NCBI GenBank assembly: GCA_037447605.1
Contig: CM074804.1
Coordinates: forward strand, 3,306,776-3,370,775
Origin: Zygnema circumcarinatum
Taxonomy: Eukaryota; Streptophyta; Zygnematophyceae; Zygnematales; Zygnemataceae
Reading direction: 5' to 3'
Length of the DNA: 64,000 bases
A program made the translations under genes and the position numbers. The notes under the pieces were generated by a model. It searched no databases and was not told where the DNA came from. It worked only from the letters and a program-made list of their open reading frames with translations. Position 1 is the first letter of the stretch; the number at the start of each line of letters is the position of its first letter. Shown here in pieces: positions 31,228-45,167 of this stretch.

Positions 31228-34200
31228 ATGGCATTTTCAGGGGTACCCAGGCGGAAGGAGAATGGGGGCAAGATAGACGCACACTCGGAGGGTCTGTGCG
31301 ATGTGATTTTTGACGTCAATGGAGAGTATGTTGTCACTGGTGGGGCGGATGGACTGATAAAAATATTTTCTGCTTTGAACCTTGAAGCAGACGCCATGGC
31401 CAGCAGTGTGAAGGTCATAGAAGCGAGCAAAGAGAAGCGGGCAATAAGCGCACTTGCGATGAGCCCTCGAGGGGATAAATTTGCGTCGGGATCGCTGGAT
31501 CAGCGAGTGAAACTTTGGCAGTTCCCATGTATGGCTGAACCCACTCAGTTTTTGTTAACGATACTTTTTGTGCCTTGTCAAAAAAGTAGGAGATACTTTC
31601 AAGACGATCCATGGGAGAATTCATTTGCATTTTCACTAATTCTTGAACAGCTACATACTCAAACAGCCCTCATTTCTTTTCTCGCCGAATGATTTTCCGG
31701 TTGGTTGCCGCTTCTATCATGTACTTTCGCATGTCTGGAGACTGCCAGGGCGTGGAGCTTAGTCCCTGAATGAAGCTCATTGTCTTCTTTCACACGGCAA
31801 TTGTAGTGACTGTATTTTCTGCCTCTTTCCATTTGCAGCTGGTGAATTTGACAGCAGTTTTGCAAGGTTTCAGCTGCCAGTACGAGCCTTGGCGTTCAGC
31901 AGCACGGGCAGTATTTTGGCTGCAGCAGGGGACGAGGGGACGATTAAGTTGATTCAAGTTGACACGTGCACAGTGACCTTCGCATTGACAGCAAAGGTTG
32001 GCCACGCACTTTATCAAGAACCAGGCGGCTGTCCTAATTTAGCTGCTACTGTTCGCCCTTTTTTCAGCGGTGACTGTAAAGAAGACGCTGTCAATGTTTG
32101 AGTAATTTCAACTTGGAGTGTAATGACAGGAATGTGTTAATTTGAACAGACTTTCAATTTCTTTTTCTTCGATACAACAGAAGGAGATCATTAACCTTTT
32201 TAACCGTCAAACCATCTACTCAATGAAAAAGGTTCCAAGCTTTAAGAACTTGCCATTTGCTTCGGTTGAGGACTGAAAGAGTCGGCAAACATAGTAAACT
32301 TCTCACTGCTCTGCGTGTTCATGAGCAGGCTCACCGTGGCCCTATAATAAGCCTGTCGTTTGATCCAAAGAACGAGCTCTTCGCTTCAGCAGATACTGAT
32401 GGCGTTGTTGTGATATGGGCTTGGGACCCTGATACTGACTGGACGGTAAGGCTGCTCTTGATCCTTTAGTGACTCTATGGTTGAGAATGTTGCGCTTTCA
32501 ATACCAAAAATTCAGTTCCTTACTGTCCCTACGGCAGTGTTTCTGGGTGAGATTGACGTAGCTGAACTTAATGGAGCCGTTAGGCAGGCAGTTGAGATTT
32601 TGGCAGTGCCTTGACAACCCCTCATGCCAATGTTACGAGGGACTCTCCTTTGACCCTTGCAGGTTAGGAATGATGACACTCACAGATGTCCCGCTTCAGA
32701 TCCCACTGAATTGCAGCGTATGGCTATTGCATGGCAACCAGACAGCGGCAACTACTTGGCTGCACCAGATGAAAACCACGAGGTTTACCTACTGGACCGT
32801 GACATGGCTCAAATCTTGAAAGATGAGCGCCTCAAGGTAAGGGAGCGGATTCAACTTGGGAGCCTTCATTGCACACAAATCTCCAATCTTACTTTGCACT
32901 CGCACGTCCAAACCTCCATTTCCTATCCTATTTCATTTCCTATTTTTTTCTCAGCTTTTTCCAGTGAATTCCAACCCACTCCTACTGACTGGGAAAGCTT
33001 TAACTTTAGCCACCTTTTTTATTCTGCCTGCATTTTCTGTGTCACGCCGACTTGAAAGTTCCATAGCCCTTAGACTATTCTTTCTTGCCATGGAGCCTGG
33101 ACGTTGTTCGCATTTTTCTTGACCATGTGAGGGCCCAGGGGGAGTCATGGTCTTGATTTGAACTTTCCTCTACGTTTCTCTGCTGTCAAACAGGGTGCAC
33201 ACAACGCCGACATCGCCGTCCTTGCTTGGTCTCCCAATGGACGTTACATTGCGACAGCTGCAGCGGATGGACAAGTTATTGTATGGGACACAGTGAACAG
33301 GCAGGATGTTGGTTGCCAAAAGGTCTCAGTCCCAGTGTGTGGCTTGGACTGGAAGCCTAATGGCAATGCTCTCGCCATGATTGGCATCGATGGGAAGATG
33401 GCTGTATGGTGCAGTCCTGTACCGGACCACATGCCTTCTCCATTTGAAGGAGCCCAAAAATCTGCTGGTAGGTGCCGATCAGTTATCGATTTTCTTCATT
33501 TTCAGAAATGAACATATGTTTCCCTACCTCCTAAACGTGCTGCATAGGAACCGTTCTACCGTTGGAACTCGCAGTTTTGCCTGAGGAGTTCCGCAGGGAT
33601 GCAGTTCCGCCTGCCTTCGCATTCATCATCTGGCATTTAAGAGAGCAATAATGAAAGCTCCTTGATATATCAGGGCTGGATGACATCTATTGATGCTTGC
33701 ATTTGAAGAAAACTAAGTCAAATCACCTACTGCAGCAACTAAAACGATTAGTCGACCTCCAGGCAAAAGCTTGTTGACGTGCCACCACCTTGCATACTGT
33801 GTGGTGATGCCCACTGTCAGTGACATAAAATTACGTTGTACTGACTATTGTATGTCCGCAGGCATTGATAGGAAAATTGTCTACGACTTCCATGACGACC
33901 CTGACGTAAGAACAGACGAGGCTGGACATGAGGAACCACTGGAAGATGCCAGTGAGTTGAAAGATGATACCGAGAATGGTGAAGATGTCGAAGAATTTGA
34001 TGAAAGCGATTCTGACAAAGTAGAGTTTAGGAGATCAGCCTCGCGGAACAAGGTGAATGCCAGGCGTGGCCTCTCCATGGGACAACAGGCACTGGACGCT
34101 ATTTCTGATGATGAAAGGGAGCTACACAAGGACAGAAAGGTGCATCGCAGCAAAGATTCCTTTCGTGAATTCCGTAAAGAAATTGTGACTCATGCTGATA

Positions 34201-37200
34201 CCGGTACTCCGATGCAGGTATGGCTGCAGAACTATTTTTGTTTCAGCTCTATGTGAACATGAGTTTGTTTATTGGTTGCAAATTGCTTGACTCCCAGTAA
34301 CTCCATTCCTAAGACTTCGTTATATACTGCATGTATTTAGCACTTGTTTCCATCCGGTTGCAGCCAGCATTTCAGCCTGGAGCCACGGATTCAATTCCAG
34401 GAAAGAGGCACTTCCTTGCGTATAATTTGATGGGCTGTATAACAACAAAACAGGAGGACGGTCATTCTCACATTGAGGTGAATTTCTTGCTATCAATTGC
34501 TGAGAATAAAGTTTTCCATCCCACACAAACTTCAGCAAAAAATTTCGCTTCCAAACGGAAGACCTTATTGAGTTGAAGCGCCAGTTTCTACGCTGAAGCT
34601 CAACAATGATACTCATTCATTGGCCCTAGGTGCTGCTGAAATTATGTTTGGGTATTCGCAGTAAGAGAGAAGTTTCCTGCTCATGCTCTTACGCTGCCTA
34701 TCAGAAAAGCATTAGACTACTCGTTGTTCGTAGAAAATCAGATGGTCATTCAGAGCTACTGCACAAGTAACCTGCTGAAGCAAGCCATTGTGTGAATGTG
34801 GGTACGAAAAAAAGGCACACAAAGACGATGTCTACAATTCTAGTTAAGATATCATGCAGCAAACAAAGAAATGCTGGAGCTGATTGCGCTCGGGGTGACA
34901 GACTGACTTCCACGACGCCAACATTGGATATAGAGTTCCGCCCATGACAGACTACTACGGTTTCACAATGGCAGCTCTTGGAGACAAAGGGAGTGCATTT
35001 GCGAATCCTAAGAAAGGGGATAAGAGCCCGAGTACATTTCTGTACCGACCTTTCAACAGCTGGGCTGCAAATAGCGAGGTGAATATCCCGTATGGATGTA
35101 GTCATATTACTAAGCCGCAAATGCATGACCATTCCTCCTTCACCACCTCTTGCTTTCGTCCACAAAGTAGAGGAGTCGCAAAAAAAGTGGCGCTTTTCTG
35201 AGTACCCAGGGTCCTTCCTGTTAACGATGATGGCCCTTAGTAAAGGAGGAGGGGCCTGTTTGCAGTGGTCGATGCGGTTTTCAGGAGAAGAAGAAGTTCG
35301 CAGTGTTGCTGTGGGACGACGGTGGGCAGCCGCTGCAACAAGCTTGCATCTGCTGCGCATCTTTTCAGACTCAGGAATACAGGCAAGGCCCGTGATACAA
35401 ACGCAGTTCAATACTGCTATCTCGAGTTGTGCAGGAATCTGTCTCAGCTGACTAGCAGTACAGCTACGGCTTCTGCCAGATTTTAGATCGCAAAGGTTCC
35501 TCTAACTACGTTCAAGTGATAATGTTAAGTTTATGGATTCTGTTCCTACGCGGAACAGAGGAAGCTGAGCGAAGCACATGAAAGTAGAACAAAGTTGGAG
35601 AGATTCAAACGTGTTACTGCAGATGATTTTTTATTGTCTGTCTGAACAGCGACATGTCTTATCGCTCGGAGGCCCTGTTGTGGCTATGGCCGGCCATGAA
35701 CACCTTCTGGCAGTCGCCACGCATGCAGCTGCCCCTCTACCATGCGGTGACCAGGTGCGGCAAGTTATCATCGGCTCAGAGACATACAGCCATGATTATG
35801 GCTTGTGGCTGCACAGCATGCTAGCTTCTTTTGTGAAAGGTCCTCCTTTTGTCCTTGGGAGCAGAAGCAATGAGCTTGTTTCCCTGCGCAGGTGTTGGAG
35901 TTCGCAACGTATGATGTGTACGAACAACGGAAAGTGAGCTCCGGCCGACTCATGCTCTCTCCAAGGGCGAATTTGACATGGCTGGGCTTCTCTGAAGGCG
36001 CCAACCTCTGCACTTATGATTCACAGGTGAATAATGTGTCCGGAAGGTGGCTCACACATGAGCTTGCTCCCACATGGATAATTGCTGATAATCATCCTTC
36101 ACTTCTTATCCCTTTCAATGCTACGCTGTCAGCAGATTACTCGTGTTCTTTTATCTTCAGGCCCAGTGCAGGACACTTTTTGGCTCGAAAGAGCAGTGTC
36201 TAGATGTGCTTTACACCTTGTTACCAGTTTCGTTTGCTTTCCGTCGAGGCAACAAACTCTGCATATTTATGTCAATGTCTTCTTCATTTCATTTAACCCA
36301 CGGAGCTGTCTGATTGGCAGGGCGTTCTGCGGTCGTTCTCCCTGGACTATGGTGGCAGCTGGATTCCAATCTTTAGGTTTTTCTTAAACACTGAAACCTG
36401 ATTTTTCCGTCCTGCCAACGTTGCTTTGTTTGCTCTACTTGTCCAGCTTTTTAGTTGGTTATACATCAGCATAACGTTCACAATCCACAGAAACAGGCCA
36501 GACAGTTCAGCATATCGTCAAGCATGGAGGAAATTAGATGCTGATTTGTTTTGAGAGGCATGGCATGGACGCAGCTCGGCAACTGAGCGCAAAGACAGCG
36601 AGGAGAGCCACTGGATGGTAGGGTTGAACGAGAAGCAGGTGTTTGTCATCACTTGCAAGCTGCCTGAAATGCAGCCGCAGGTAAGCAACCTACAGGGCAA
36701 GATTGCAAGTTGACTTCTTCCCGTTCGCAGCTGCTAATGCTCTCATTTACCCCAGCGTGAGCACATAAAATCTTGAAATTTCGCATACACGAGGCTGGTG
36801 TGCAACTCAAGAAATGCTCTGCAGATTACTTCAATGAACCCCAAAGTCTACCTATTCACGCCTGAGCTTAGCTTCACCTTTCTTTCTAAACATCTTCAAA
36901 CCACCTTGACCATAGTTAACATCCTACCACTCGCCGCAGGTGCTACCACGGCCGGTTCACACCATCGTTGCCCCTTCAGCGCCGCTCGCACATTCCGACC
37001 TCGGAGCGGATCCTTTGGAAAAGGAACTCGTTTGGAAGTCCTCTCTGCTATCTCAGGTGCTCGCACCAGCTGGACTAACGTTTCATGTCTGCGTGAAGTT
37101 GAGAGAGCATAAGCATATGCTCAGATGGCTTCCACTGCTTCAAGGAGAAACACACGAAACATTCACTTTGGGCACGCAGGGCCTAAATAGTATTAGGGGA

Positions 37201-38479
37201 AACGCTTCCCTAAGTTCAAGTCGTTTTCTTGGGCCACGTGCAGTATCGAGCTAGAGCAGACGAGGCCTCGGCCGAAGGGAGGGAGGATGAAGAAGAGGAG
37301 GAGAAAATACTTGCAGGAGAGGCAGAGCTCGACCGCTGTCTACTCCGACTCATTGCTGCAGCTTGCAAGGGTGAGCCCATCCTTACTCTCCTAAGGGAAA
37401 GCAGACTGCCCAAGTCTCTGTTGGGTGCTCAGACTGAACCAGTCCTCACAGAGACTTACCCCGGTGAAAATACAGTCCTCATTGTAAGTTAAGCCAAGAG
37501 TGGTATGAAACCGCAAGTTGCCGGGTTGTGCCTGCAGCGGAGAAATTGGTGCGCGCACTGGACCTGGCGGCCATGCTGTCGCTGCACCGCTCGCTGGAGG
37601 GCGCGGTGAAGCTCGCAAACGCCATGCGCCTGCCGCCTCTCGCTGAGCGCCTCAACCTCCTGCTGGAGGTCAGGAGCTGCCTTCGTGGTTTTCTGCTTCA
37701 TCTTTCAGTTTCCAGTTTCTTTCTTTATCCATTTTTGAGGCGTAATATGGGGTACTACTGACTTGCGTGCTCGCTGGAGAGAAAATGCAGTCAATGCTAC
37801 TTTGGCACCATTGTTGTTTATGTGACGTGTTGGTGGTTCGGAAAATATCCTAGGCATGCGTCACAGCGGGCAATGTGAGGTATGATGTTTGCAGGAGAAG
37901 CTTCGGGAAGAGGAGGGGCAGAATGTCAGTCGCAACTGGCCAAGCACGTCTGGAAAGCGCCAAGTCTCGCCTCCATCTGACATGGCGGAGCCGCTCCATC
38001 CCACGCCTGACCTGCCGAGATTCAAAGCCCCCCGAAACCCAGACCAAGAGGACGGGGCCTCCCCAAGTTCTGCGGCCAGGAGTGGTGCCGCCCGAGGCGC
38101 CCCTGGCGGCCGCTTGGAAGGAGAGAGAAGGAATGAGGGGCTGAGGCCCCCCAAGCCGCAGCAGCAGCAGCAGCAACAGGCTTCGTTGCCAAGCAGAGTT
38201 GAAAGAACAGTTTCAGCACTACCTGGTCTCGAAAGGCGCAGCGAAGGGCAGGAGACAGGTGCTGTGCCGGCAGCCATGGCTTCCAACCCCTTTGCTAAGG
38301 CGGGGAAGCTCTTCGCCAAAGGAGGAACCAGCAGTGAAGCGGCGAGCACAGGCGAGTCCTTCATGGGGTCGCTGAAGAAGCTGCAGGAAGGCCAGGAGGC
38401 CGACGGCCTAAAGAGGAAAGGCGCAGTGGAAGCCAAAAGCCTGTTCCAGCGCCTGCCCAAGATGGCAAAAGCAAAATGA
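31228..38479 (+). CDS. WDHD1/Ctf4 replisome adaptor homologue
   Basis: Seventeen exons: 31228-31528, 31839-31996, 32329-32445, 32663-32836, 33194-33467, 33862-34217, 34364-34477, 34902-35078, 35266-35382, 35650-35754, 35892-36026, 36321-36376, 36599-36680, 36940-37056, 37244-37370, 37538-37668, 37895-38479. They total 3126 nt (1041 aa), all in phase. Residues 1 to about 340 are WD40 repeats (VTGGADGLIKIFS, FASADTDGVVVIW, IATAAADGQVIVWD). An acidic linker follows to about 410. Residues about 460-850 are the SepB/Ctf4 C-terminal propeller and helical bundle (FQPGATDS, HWMVGLNEKQVFVIT, RALDLAAMLSLHRSLEGA). The tail is basic with NPFAKAGKLF and LFQRLPKMAKAK. Ctf4 links the CMG helicase to polymerase alpha. 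No HMG box is seen, unlike vertebrate WDHD1. The intron after 35382 uses a GC donor. The start is the ATG at 31228; an upstream in-frame extension lacks an ATG. Confidence 0.93.
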
Positions 38480-39889
38480 TGAATTGGAGATGCCATGTCC
38501 GCTCTGTACAGTCACATAGGATAATCTTGAATGAATAATGGCATGTCGCCATGTCCATGTCCTTGGCTCTTAGTTTCTCGCCTCTTGGCTGTATATCACT
38601 ACAGTTATCCAGCGCATATCATGCAAAATTGGTGATGATAGAATGTCCTAAATGTATCATGTGAGTGAACGGCATGTCAATCGTTAGAGTCGCGCCCTTG
38701 TGCAATGTTGTGATTGTGACATCGGCACAACCTCTTGCAAGTGCGAGTTGGCTGCGACCGACCGACCGACCGACCGAGCACGAGCGCGCGCGTCTGCTGA
38801 TTCTCCTGGAAGTCACGCCGCCCAGGGCCCGCCTCATCGCGCGCCACGTGGCCGGCTGACTCGGCACCGCCCCCGCGGTCCCCCCCCTGCGCCGCGCGGC
38901 GCCCTACAGCGCTTTTCGGGCTTGCCGCGCACGAGGAGGGAGAGCTCGCCCCCGGCCCCGACGCGGCGCGCCCTCTGCCGTACGGCGCCACGCTGCGCCT
39001 AACCGCGCGCGTTGACTTGTGGTCCCGCCGGATGGCTCCTCCCCGCGCGCAGTCCGACGTGGCGCCCCACACGGCCACGCCACCACGCCGCATCTCCGAG
39101 AAAAGTGGTCCCGAATCGTGGGACGCGCTGACGTGGCGTTATCTGGAGGACGGATATTGGCGGTGCATGGCCCCCTTGGCCGCGCCTGCAGGGCGGGGCG
39201 GGGCGGGGCGGGGCGGCCTCCAAATATTATTTGGAGCGCGTGCAGGCGGGGGGGGGAGTAGGCGGGGCTTGGAGCGGGCGTAGGGCGGCGCCGCGTGCAG
39301 GAAAGGGGCAGGGGCAGGGGCTTGTGCTGCACGCTTCGGTGCGGTGAGGCCTCAAGAAAGAGTGAGCTTCAGCGGCCATGGCGGCTGTGGGCATAGACTT
39401 GCAAAATGATTTAGAGGGCTGGGTTTGAAGAGACGAGCGTTGGGATGTTTTTGCATGGGAGAGAGTGGGGAGGGGTGAAGGCACGAAGTTGGCAGATTCG
39501 TCAGGCGGGAAAAGGCCGGGAGTTGTTTTTTTTCTGACGTTTGGTTTTCTTCTGATATATGAGGAAAATATTCCTCATATATTATTTTATTTTGAGGAAT
39601 TGTATTCTGTTCTAAGAATAAAATTCTTTTGTGCATAGGAGCCCGGCAGTCAGCTATTTTTCGATCCTTCAGAAGTTGGCGCATGTAGAATTACCTAGAT
39701 TCCAGTGCGGTCAGTATGGCAAATTGTGCTAATTGCTTTTGGGACCTCCATGGTTCTAAAGTAGCTAAGAAAATATGGAAACATTTTCGCTTCCTTCTTT
39801 TCATTCCTTTCCTTTCAATGTTCTTGAATCTCTAATTTTTGCATTAGTGAAAACTTCATGCAATGCAGGTAGTCCCTTCAGGTGCAAAA
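38480..39889. other. intergenic region upstream of malate synthase, GC-rich core
   Basis: 38740-39300 is strongly GC-rich with a GACC microsatellite near 38756-38778 and four tandem GGGGC units at 39191-39216. The final 600 bp are AT-rich with a short palindromic TGAGGAATATT/AATATTCCTCA at about 39560-39582. An AG at 39868-39869 just before the start codon could be the acceptor of a 5' UTR intron. No gene is recognised. Confidence 0.5.
39191..39216 (+). promoter_or_regulatory. tandem GC-box-like repeat in the malate synthase 5' region
   Basis: Four consecutive GGGGCGGGGC-type units inside the GC-rich island about 680 bp before the malate synthase start. A regulatory role is inferred from position only. 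Confidence 0.3.
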
Positions 39890-42800
39890 ATGGAGTTTTA
39901 CACACCCTCTGTGGAGCGGCTTCCGGCCCGTCAATACCCGGCCGGTGTACGAATTCGTGGAGTTATGAAACCGGGATATGAGACGATTTTGACTCCAGGT
40001 AACCTCTATCAATCAAATGCAGCAGTTATTTTAGCAGTGCTTACGTCACATGCGTTCTAGGTATGTGGATCTTTCTCGAAAAACACGACTGAAATGTGTG
40101 TGTTTCTTTATCATACAGAGGCCGTGGAGTTTGTTGCGGATCTCGTCCGAACCTTTAGACCTCGAGTGAAGTATATTCTTGCGTGCAGAGCGGAAGCACA
40201 GGCGCGATATGACGCTGGAGAGCTCCCAGGTTTCTGTCCAGCGACAAAGGCCATCCGCGAGGGTGACTGGAAGTGCCCTTCCCCGCCTGCAGCAATTGCA
40301 GACCGGCGGGTTGAGATCACTGGCCCAGTTGACAGGAAAATGGTTATCAATGCGATGAATTCTGGGGCAAGGATGTTCATGGTGAGGTCCGTTTTTACGT
40401 GCAAGGCTTGAAAAAGCGTTTGCGACTGATTTGAAGCTAACATTCTTGAGTGCAATGTGCTCTCCCGTTACTGCGTGTTTACTTATTGTTTAGGAGCAGG
40501 TAAGGCTCATAAGGACATTTTATACAACAGTTAATGGCAAGAAGATAAAAAAAAATTGAGCCTCTATTTTGCCGTGAATAATTTCTGAGATAAGTGCATT
40601 GAAATCGGGTGGGAGATTCGTTGTCCTCTTTGTCGGTTCTGAACATGTAGTTGACGGCAATGCAGGCTGACTTCGAAGACTCTTTAGCGCCGGTTTGGAC
40701 CAATGCAATGGATGGCCATATCAATCTTCGAGATGCCGTTAATCGCACTATCCGCTACGAGGATAAAGCTAGGAACAAGGTTTACTCGTTAAATGAGAAA
40801 ACAGCAGTACTACTTGTTCGCCCTCGTGGCTGGCACCTTCCAGGTATGTTACTTGCCCTGCAGCAGTGTGTATAGTGTGATGGCTTTCAAGGCACGGCAC
40901 CTGAGCAGGTTGAAAGTTCATGTGCAACTTGCTGGCAAAGTGAAGGAGTTTACACACATCTCCTTACGATTAGATTACTCGGGAAGTCTGAATTGGAAGG
41001 ACCGCTCTTGCTGAAGTGAGCGAAAATATCTTGAGAAGAACTACGTGTCTTTTTGCCCCCATACAAAACGGAATTCTTGCGTTTATTTTTTCCAAGTGCT
41101 GAAATCGTTAGAACATGAGCAATTTTTATTTTGTTACCTCTGGGTACTTGGGCATTGTCGAGGTGGACTGCATTAAATTTGCATGTGGGGTTGTTCATGG
41201 GATTCTCAACTATAGTCAACACGAAAGTAGTCTCTTGTATACCCTCAAATTATGTTTTACCTGACCTTCATGCAAAGGCGCCGACATCGTGCAGAGGCTC
41301 ATTTCGAAGTGGATGGTGAACCTGCGACTGGATGTCTTGTTGATTTTGGCCTGTACTACTTCCATAATCAGGCAAACTTCCGCGCCCAGCATGGAGGAGC
41401 AGGACCATTCTTTTATCTCCCAAAGATGCAGCATTCACGTGAAGCTGCTCTATGGAATTCAGTCTTTGAACGAGCGCAGGCCAACGTCCGAGCTCCTCAA
41501 GGAACCATCAAGGCCACATGTCTCATCGAGACTTTGCCAGCGGTGTTTCAGGTAAACCCTTTGTGCCACCTCCATTCAAATGTCCTCCTCCACTTTGCTC
41601 TGTTTGAAGCTATGTCTGAAAATCCTGGTAGTTGCAAAAGTTTGCTGCTTTAATGGAATGTGGAACTCGTTTTCCTTTCGTTCGCAGATGCATGAAATTA
41701 TCTACGAGCTTCGTAATCACTCTGCCGGTCTAAACTGCGGTCGTTGGGACTACATTTTTTCGTTCATAAAGACAGTGAAGGCTCACCCAGACCGACTTAT
41801 GCCTGATCGTAATCAAGTTGGAATGACTCAGGTAATATTACACATCTCCAAGCAGCAAGTTCTTGCAAGTTAAACGTGGCTGCTCATACGTCTGAGAGTT
41901 TTTCATTGCTAAACAATTTCGATATTTCATAATTAATGCAGCATTTTTTGAAAAGCTACACGGAGCTGCTGATCAAGACCTGCCATAAGCGTGGCGTTCA
42001 TGCGATGGGAGGAATGGTGAGTTTGAAGCCTTACTTCATTTATTTTCCTTTCCGTCAAAATGCTTCACTTTTTTATTGCTCACTAATTTCCCGGTCTTTC
42101 TCTAAAGGCGCAAACAATTTCACTCGTAATCTTGAAGAATCCAGCAACCTGTATGCGACCACCCACTGTGGTCGCATTCGATGTTGATTCAACTGGGAAT
42201 GGATGCTTCTGTAGGCTGCCCAAATCCCCATCAAGGATGATCCCGCCGCAAATGAAGTAGCAGCTGCCAAGGTCAGCGCGGACAAGCTCCGTGAAGTGCT
42301 GGCTGGGCACGACGGCACGTGGGCGGCTCACCCCGGGCTGGTGCCGCTGGTGACGGATGTGTTTTCCAAGCACATGCATACTCCGAATCAGCTTAATGTC
42401 AAGCGTGAGGACGTAAATGTGACTGAGCAGGATCTTTTGGAGATGCCCAAGGGTACACGCACACTTGATGGCCTCCGCCTGAACACCAGGGTTGGAATTC
42501 AGGTGCGGAGTTTTGTCAGTGATGTCGATTAAATGCCTCTGACAGTGAAAATATTCATGGGTTGCCTGAGACTTACAAAGTGGCCCTGTCTCTGTGTATT
42601 TCGATTCACGTTCCTGACAACATGCTTGGGCATATTTCGACGCGCCATTTTTGCAGTATCTTGCAGCATGGATGACTGGAACCGGCTCCGTACCGCTGTA
42701 CAACCTTATGGAAGACGCTGCTACGGCAGAAATCAGCCGTGTTCAGAATTGGCAATGGATCCGCTATGGGGCTGTGCTCGATGGCGAGCTGGTCCCCGTC

Positions 42801-43420
42801 CGTGTCACCAAGGAGCTGTTTAGCCGAGTCCTCGAGGAAGAGCTCCAGCGGATCGCAAGCGAGGTTGGACAAAAGAAGTTCGCAATTGGTCGCTTCAAGG
42901 TACCGTTCATTCACTGAATGCTCCCTCAATGCAGGCAACAATTTAAGGGACCAATTAGTTCTCATCCCTTTTTTTAATCATATCGACGGAATCGTTTGGC
43001 ACCTCGATGATACAACTTGCAAATGCACATTCTCAGTTTCTTAACGACTGAAAACGCTTCAAACATTTAGATGATAACAGTAATTATACCAATTTGCCCA
43101 ATTTTAATTTATTCGTTTAGCAGATGTGCCACATTTAGTGTTAGTGACCGGGCAGTGACCAGTCATGACAATCGCATGCTTAATTCTTTTGGATGAAAAA
43201 AAGTCCAAGCATTTCGCCATTTTCTTACTGCTTGTATTGTCTTGCCATAAATCGTACTCTTTAGTCTTACAAAAGATGAAATGGTTTTGGCTGGAAGCAG
43301 GAGGCTGCGGAGTTATTCGCCAGGCAATGTACAACAGCAGACCTCGGGGATTTCCTCACCTCTGATGCTTACAAGTACATCACCGCCATCATTCCGGAGG
43401 GACCAATCTCCAAGCTGTAA
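39890..43420 (+). CDS. MLS: malate synthase, glyoxysomal/peroxisomal
   Basis: Nine exons: 39890-39998, 40119-40381, 40666-40843, 41295-41551, 41688-41831, 41942-42016, 42215-42502, 42657-42899, 43301-43420. They total 1677 nt (558 aa), the normal length for malate synthase A, and all phases close. The enzyme condenses acetyl-CoA with glyoxylate in the glyoxylate cycle. Active-site motifs are present: RPRGWHLPE (catalytic Arg near residue 178), [14 protein letters not shown] (Glu262, Mg2+ ligand), [20 protein letters not shown] and [11 protein letters not shown] (catalytic Asp458). The C-terminus is SKL, a type 1 peroxisomal targeting signal. The gene implies growth on acetate or stored lipid. 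Introns are 70-450 nt with normal GT-AG borders. Confidence 0.97.
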
Positions 43421-45167
43421 AATAGTAACCGGTACGGTTCAAAAAATGTCTACGTGCCACCAAGCCTTTTGCTTCTGCCTTCTGCTGTGGGATTGGCAAG
43501 CGTAGGAGTCATAAAATCAGTCCGAAGTTAATGTTCAGATAATGTTCGCTTAAGCCTTAGCGAGGACTTGTTTTCTTAAATCTCGGATTGAGAAGGGTTC
43601 GATTCAATCATACAACATTCGATACATTGAAACATACAAAAGACGGAGGTTCAGACTTTCACGCTTTTGGGATTCGAAATTGATCCTCTCTTTCCCTCAA
43701 AGTTAGTAGTAATATTGAATCCCGAGATACTTCGTTCAAAACATTTTCCATATCGATTTATTCGATTCTGAAATCCCTACTCTGTTCCCCACCAAAAAGG
43801 ATGAGGAAGTATGTACTTGATCTGACTGTGTCGCGTTGCCATTTGTTTTTTTCACAGGTTCCAAGGCGGTTGTGGTTCCACGAGTGATGGGAGAGGTGTT
43901 TGCCTGGTTTTTTCAACGGCGAGAGACTATCGGCAGCGGTTGGGTGGTAGGCCCGGGGACTCAAAACGGGTGTGAGAATGTACAGGTCGACGTGGTAACT
44001 CGTCCAGGAGTCTCGTTTCAGACTCATGTGAACCCACGGTTTCAATTAACTTGGTCGCTCTTACCTGTGCTACCTCCATCACAATTAGAATTTCCTATTT
44101 CCGAGGCGGAAATGCGTGAAATCACATTTTATTTTCGGGGATTTTTTTTTTTTACGCTGCTCGATGCTTAGTTGTTCCAGCGCATCTTTGAATCTGATCT
44201 TCATGCTTTTACTTTCAACGAATTGCGAAAGAGTTGAAAGCGATCTATGATTTCGATTGAGTCAGTTAAACCATTGTGCCTCTTCAGTCACAGCCTATGA
44301 AAAGATGTTTCAGGAAGGCACATTCTCTTTTCAAATTCAATTTTCTAAATCTATACTTATTACCGAAATTTTTCATGATGTACCCCATAGCAACTAAAAC
44401 ATTCTCCGACTGCCCCTCGCTTCGCTGGTTCGGAATGGACTGTGCTAGTGCCGGCGTAGACCATGCCATCGCGGCTGGAACAAGGAACTACTACCTGCTT
44501 GCTGCTTACCGAATTAAAGCATGCGTCCCGAGCGAATCAGGGCCCCGCCTGGAGGCACTTCTCATGTGCAAACCGATTAAAAAACCAAAGTTATACAGGT
44601 TGTTACGGGCACACATCTTGCTACTCCAGCCTCGTAAGCGCAAGACATCAGAGATGCAGTGGTGGCAAGAGTCGTAGTGAGCCCCAAGCCTGGACATCCA
44701 CAGGGTGGACAAACAAAAGGCACATGCTTTGCCCCCTCTCTCCAGCTTTGCACAAGCAATTCACCACAAGCTTCAGAGACAAATGCTAGGAAAATTCATT
44801 TATTTGAAGAGAATGGCGCATGGCGTTCCCTTATGATCAAACGCTCTGTCCAGATACACTCGCCTTTAGCCGACAAGTACATCATCAAGAGAAAAGTCGT
44901 GAAGAGGTAGACCTGCGGGTCAATACGAGAAGTGTTAAAAATACCACCAGTGCATTCACTGAAAACCAGTTGGGCTCCCATTCCCATCACCAAACTCTCG
45001 AACTCTTCAAACTGCTGCTGCCCCCCCAGTCATCCTACCAAGACGGGCTAGCAACCGAGTGCTAAATGGGAGAAAGGGAAAACCGTAATAAATGAAGCAT
45101 GTTGCAAATCATGCACTGCTCGCCTCTATGAGCGCCGGCAGGGCTTAACTTTGGTCAGTTCAGACAT
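43421..45167. other. intergenic region between convergent genes
   Basis: Between the malate synthase stop (plus) and the 3' end of the AP-5 zeta-like gene (minus). Short ORFs have no recognisable domains. A minus-strand open stretch near 44890-45030 (EFESLVMGMGAQLVF) might be a terminal exon of the AP-5 gene, but I could not link it by phase. Confidence 0.4.

Noticed and set aside
34746-35411. 221-aa minus-strand ORF
   Set aside because: It is antisense to Ctf4-like exons 34902-35078 and 35266-35382 and has no recognisable domain.
42083-42703. 206-aa minus-strand ORF
   Set aside because: It is antisense to malate synthase exons whose plus-strand frame is unmistakable.
43836-44677. 111-133 aa plus-strand ORFs downstream of malate synthase
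   Set aside because: No domain, no splice-consistent extension, and amino-acid composition typical of random AT-rich sequence.
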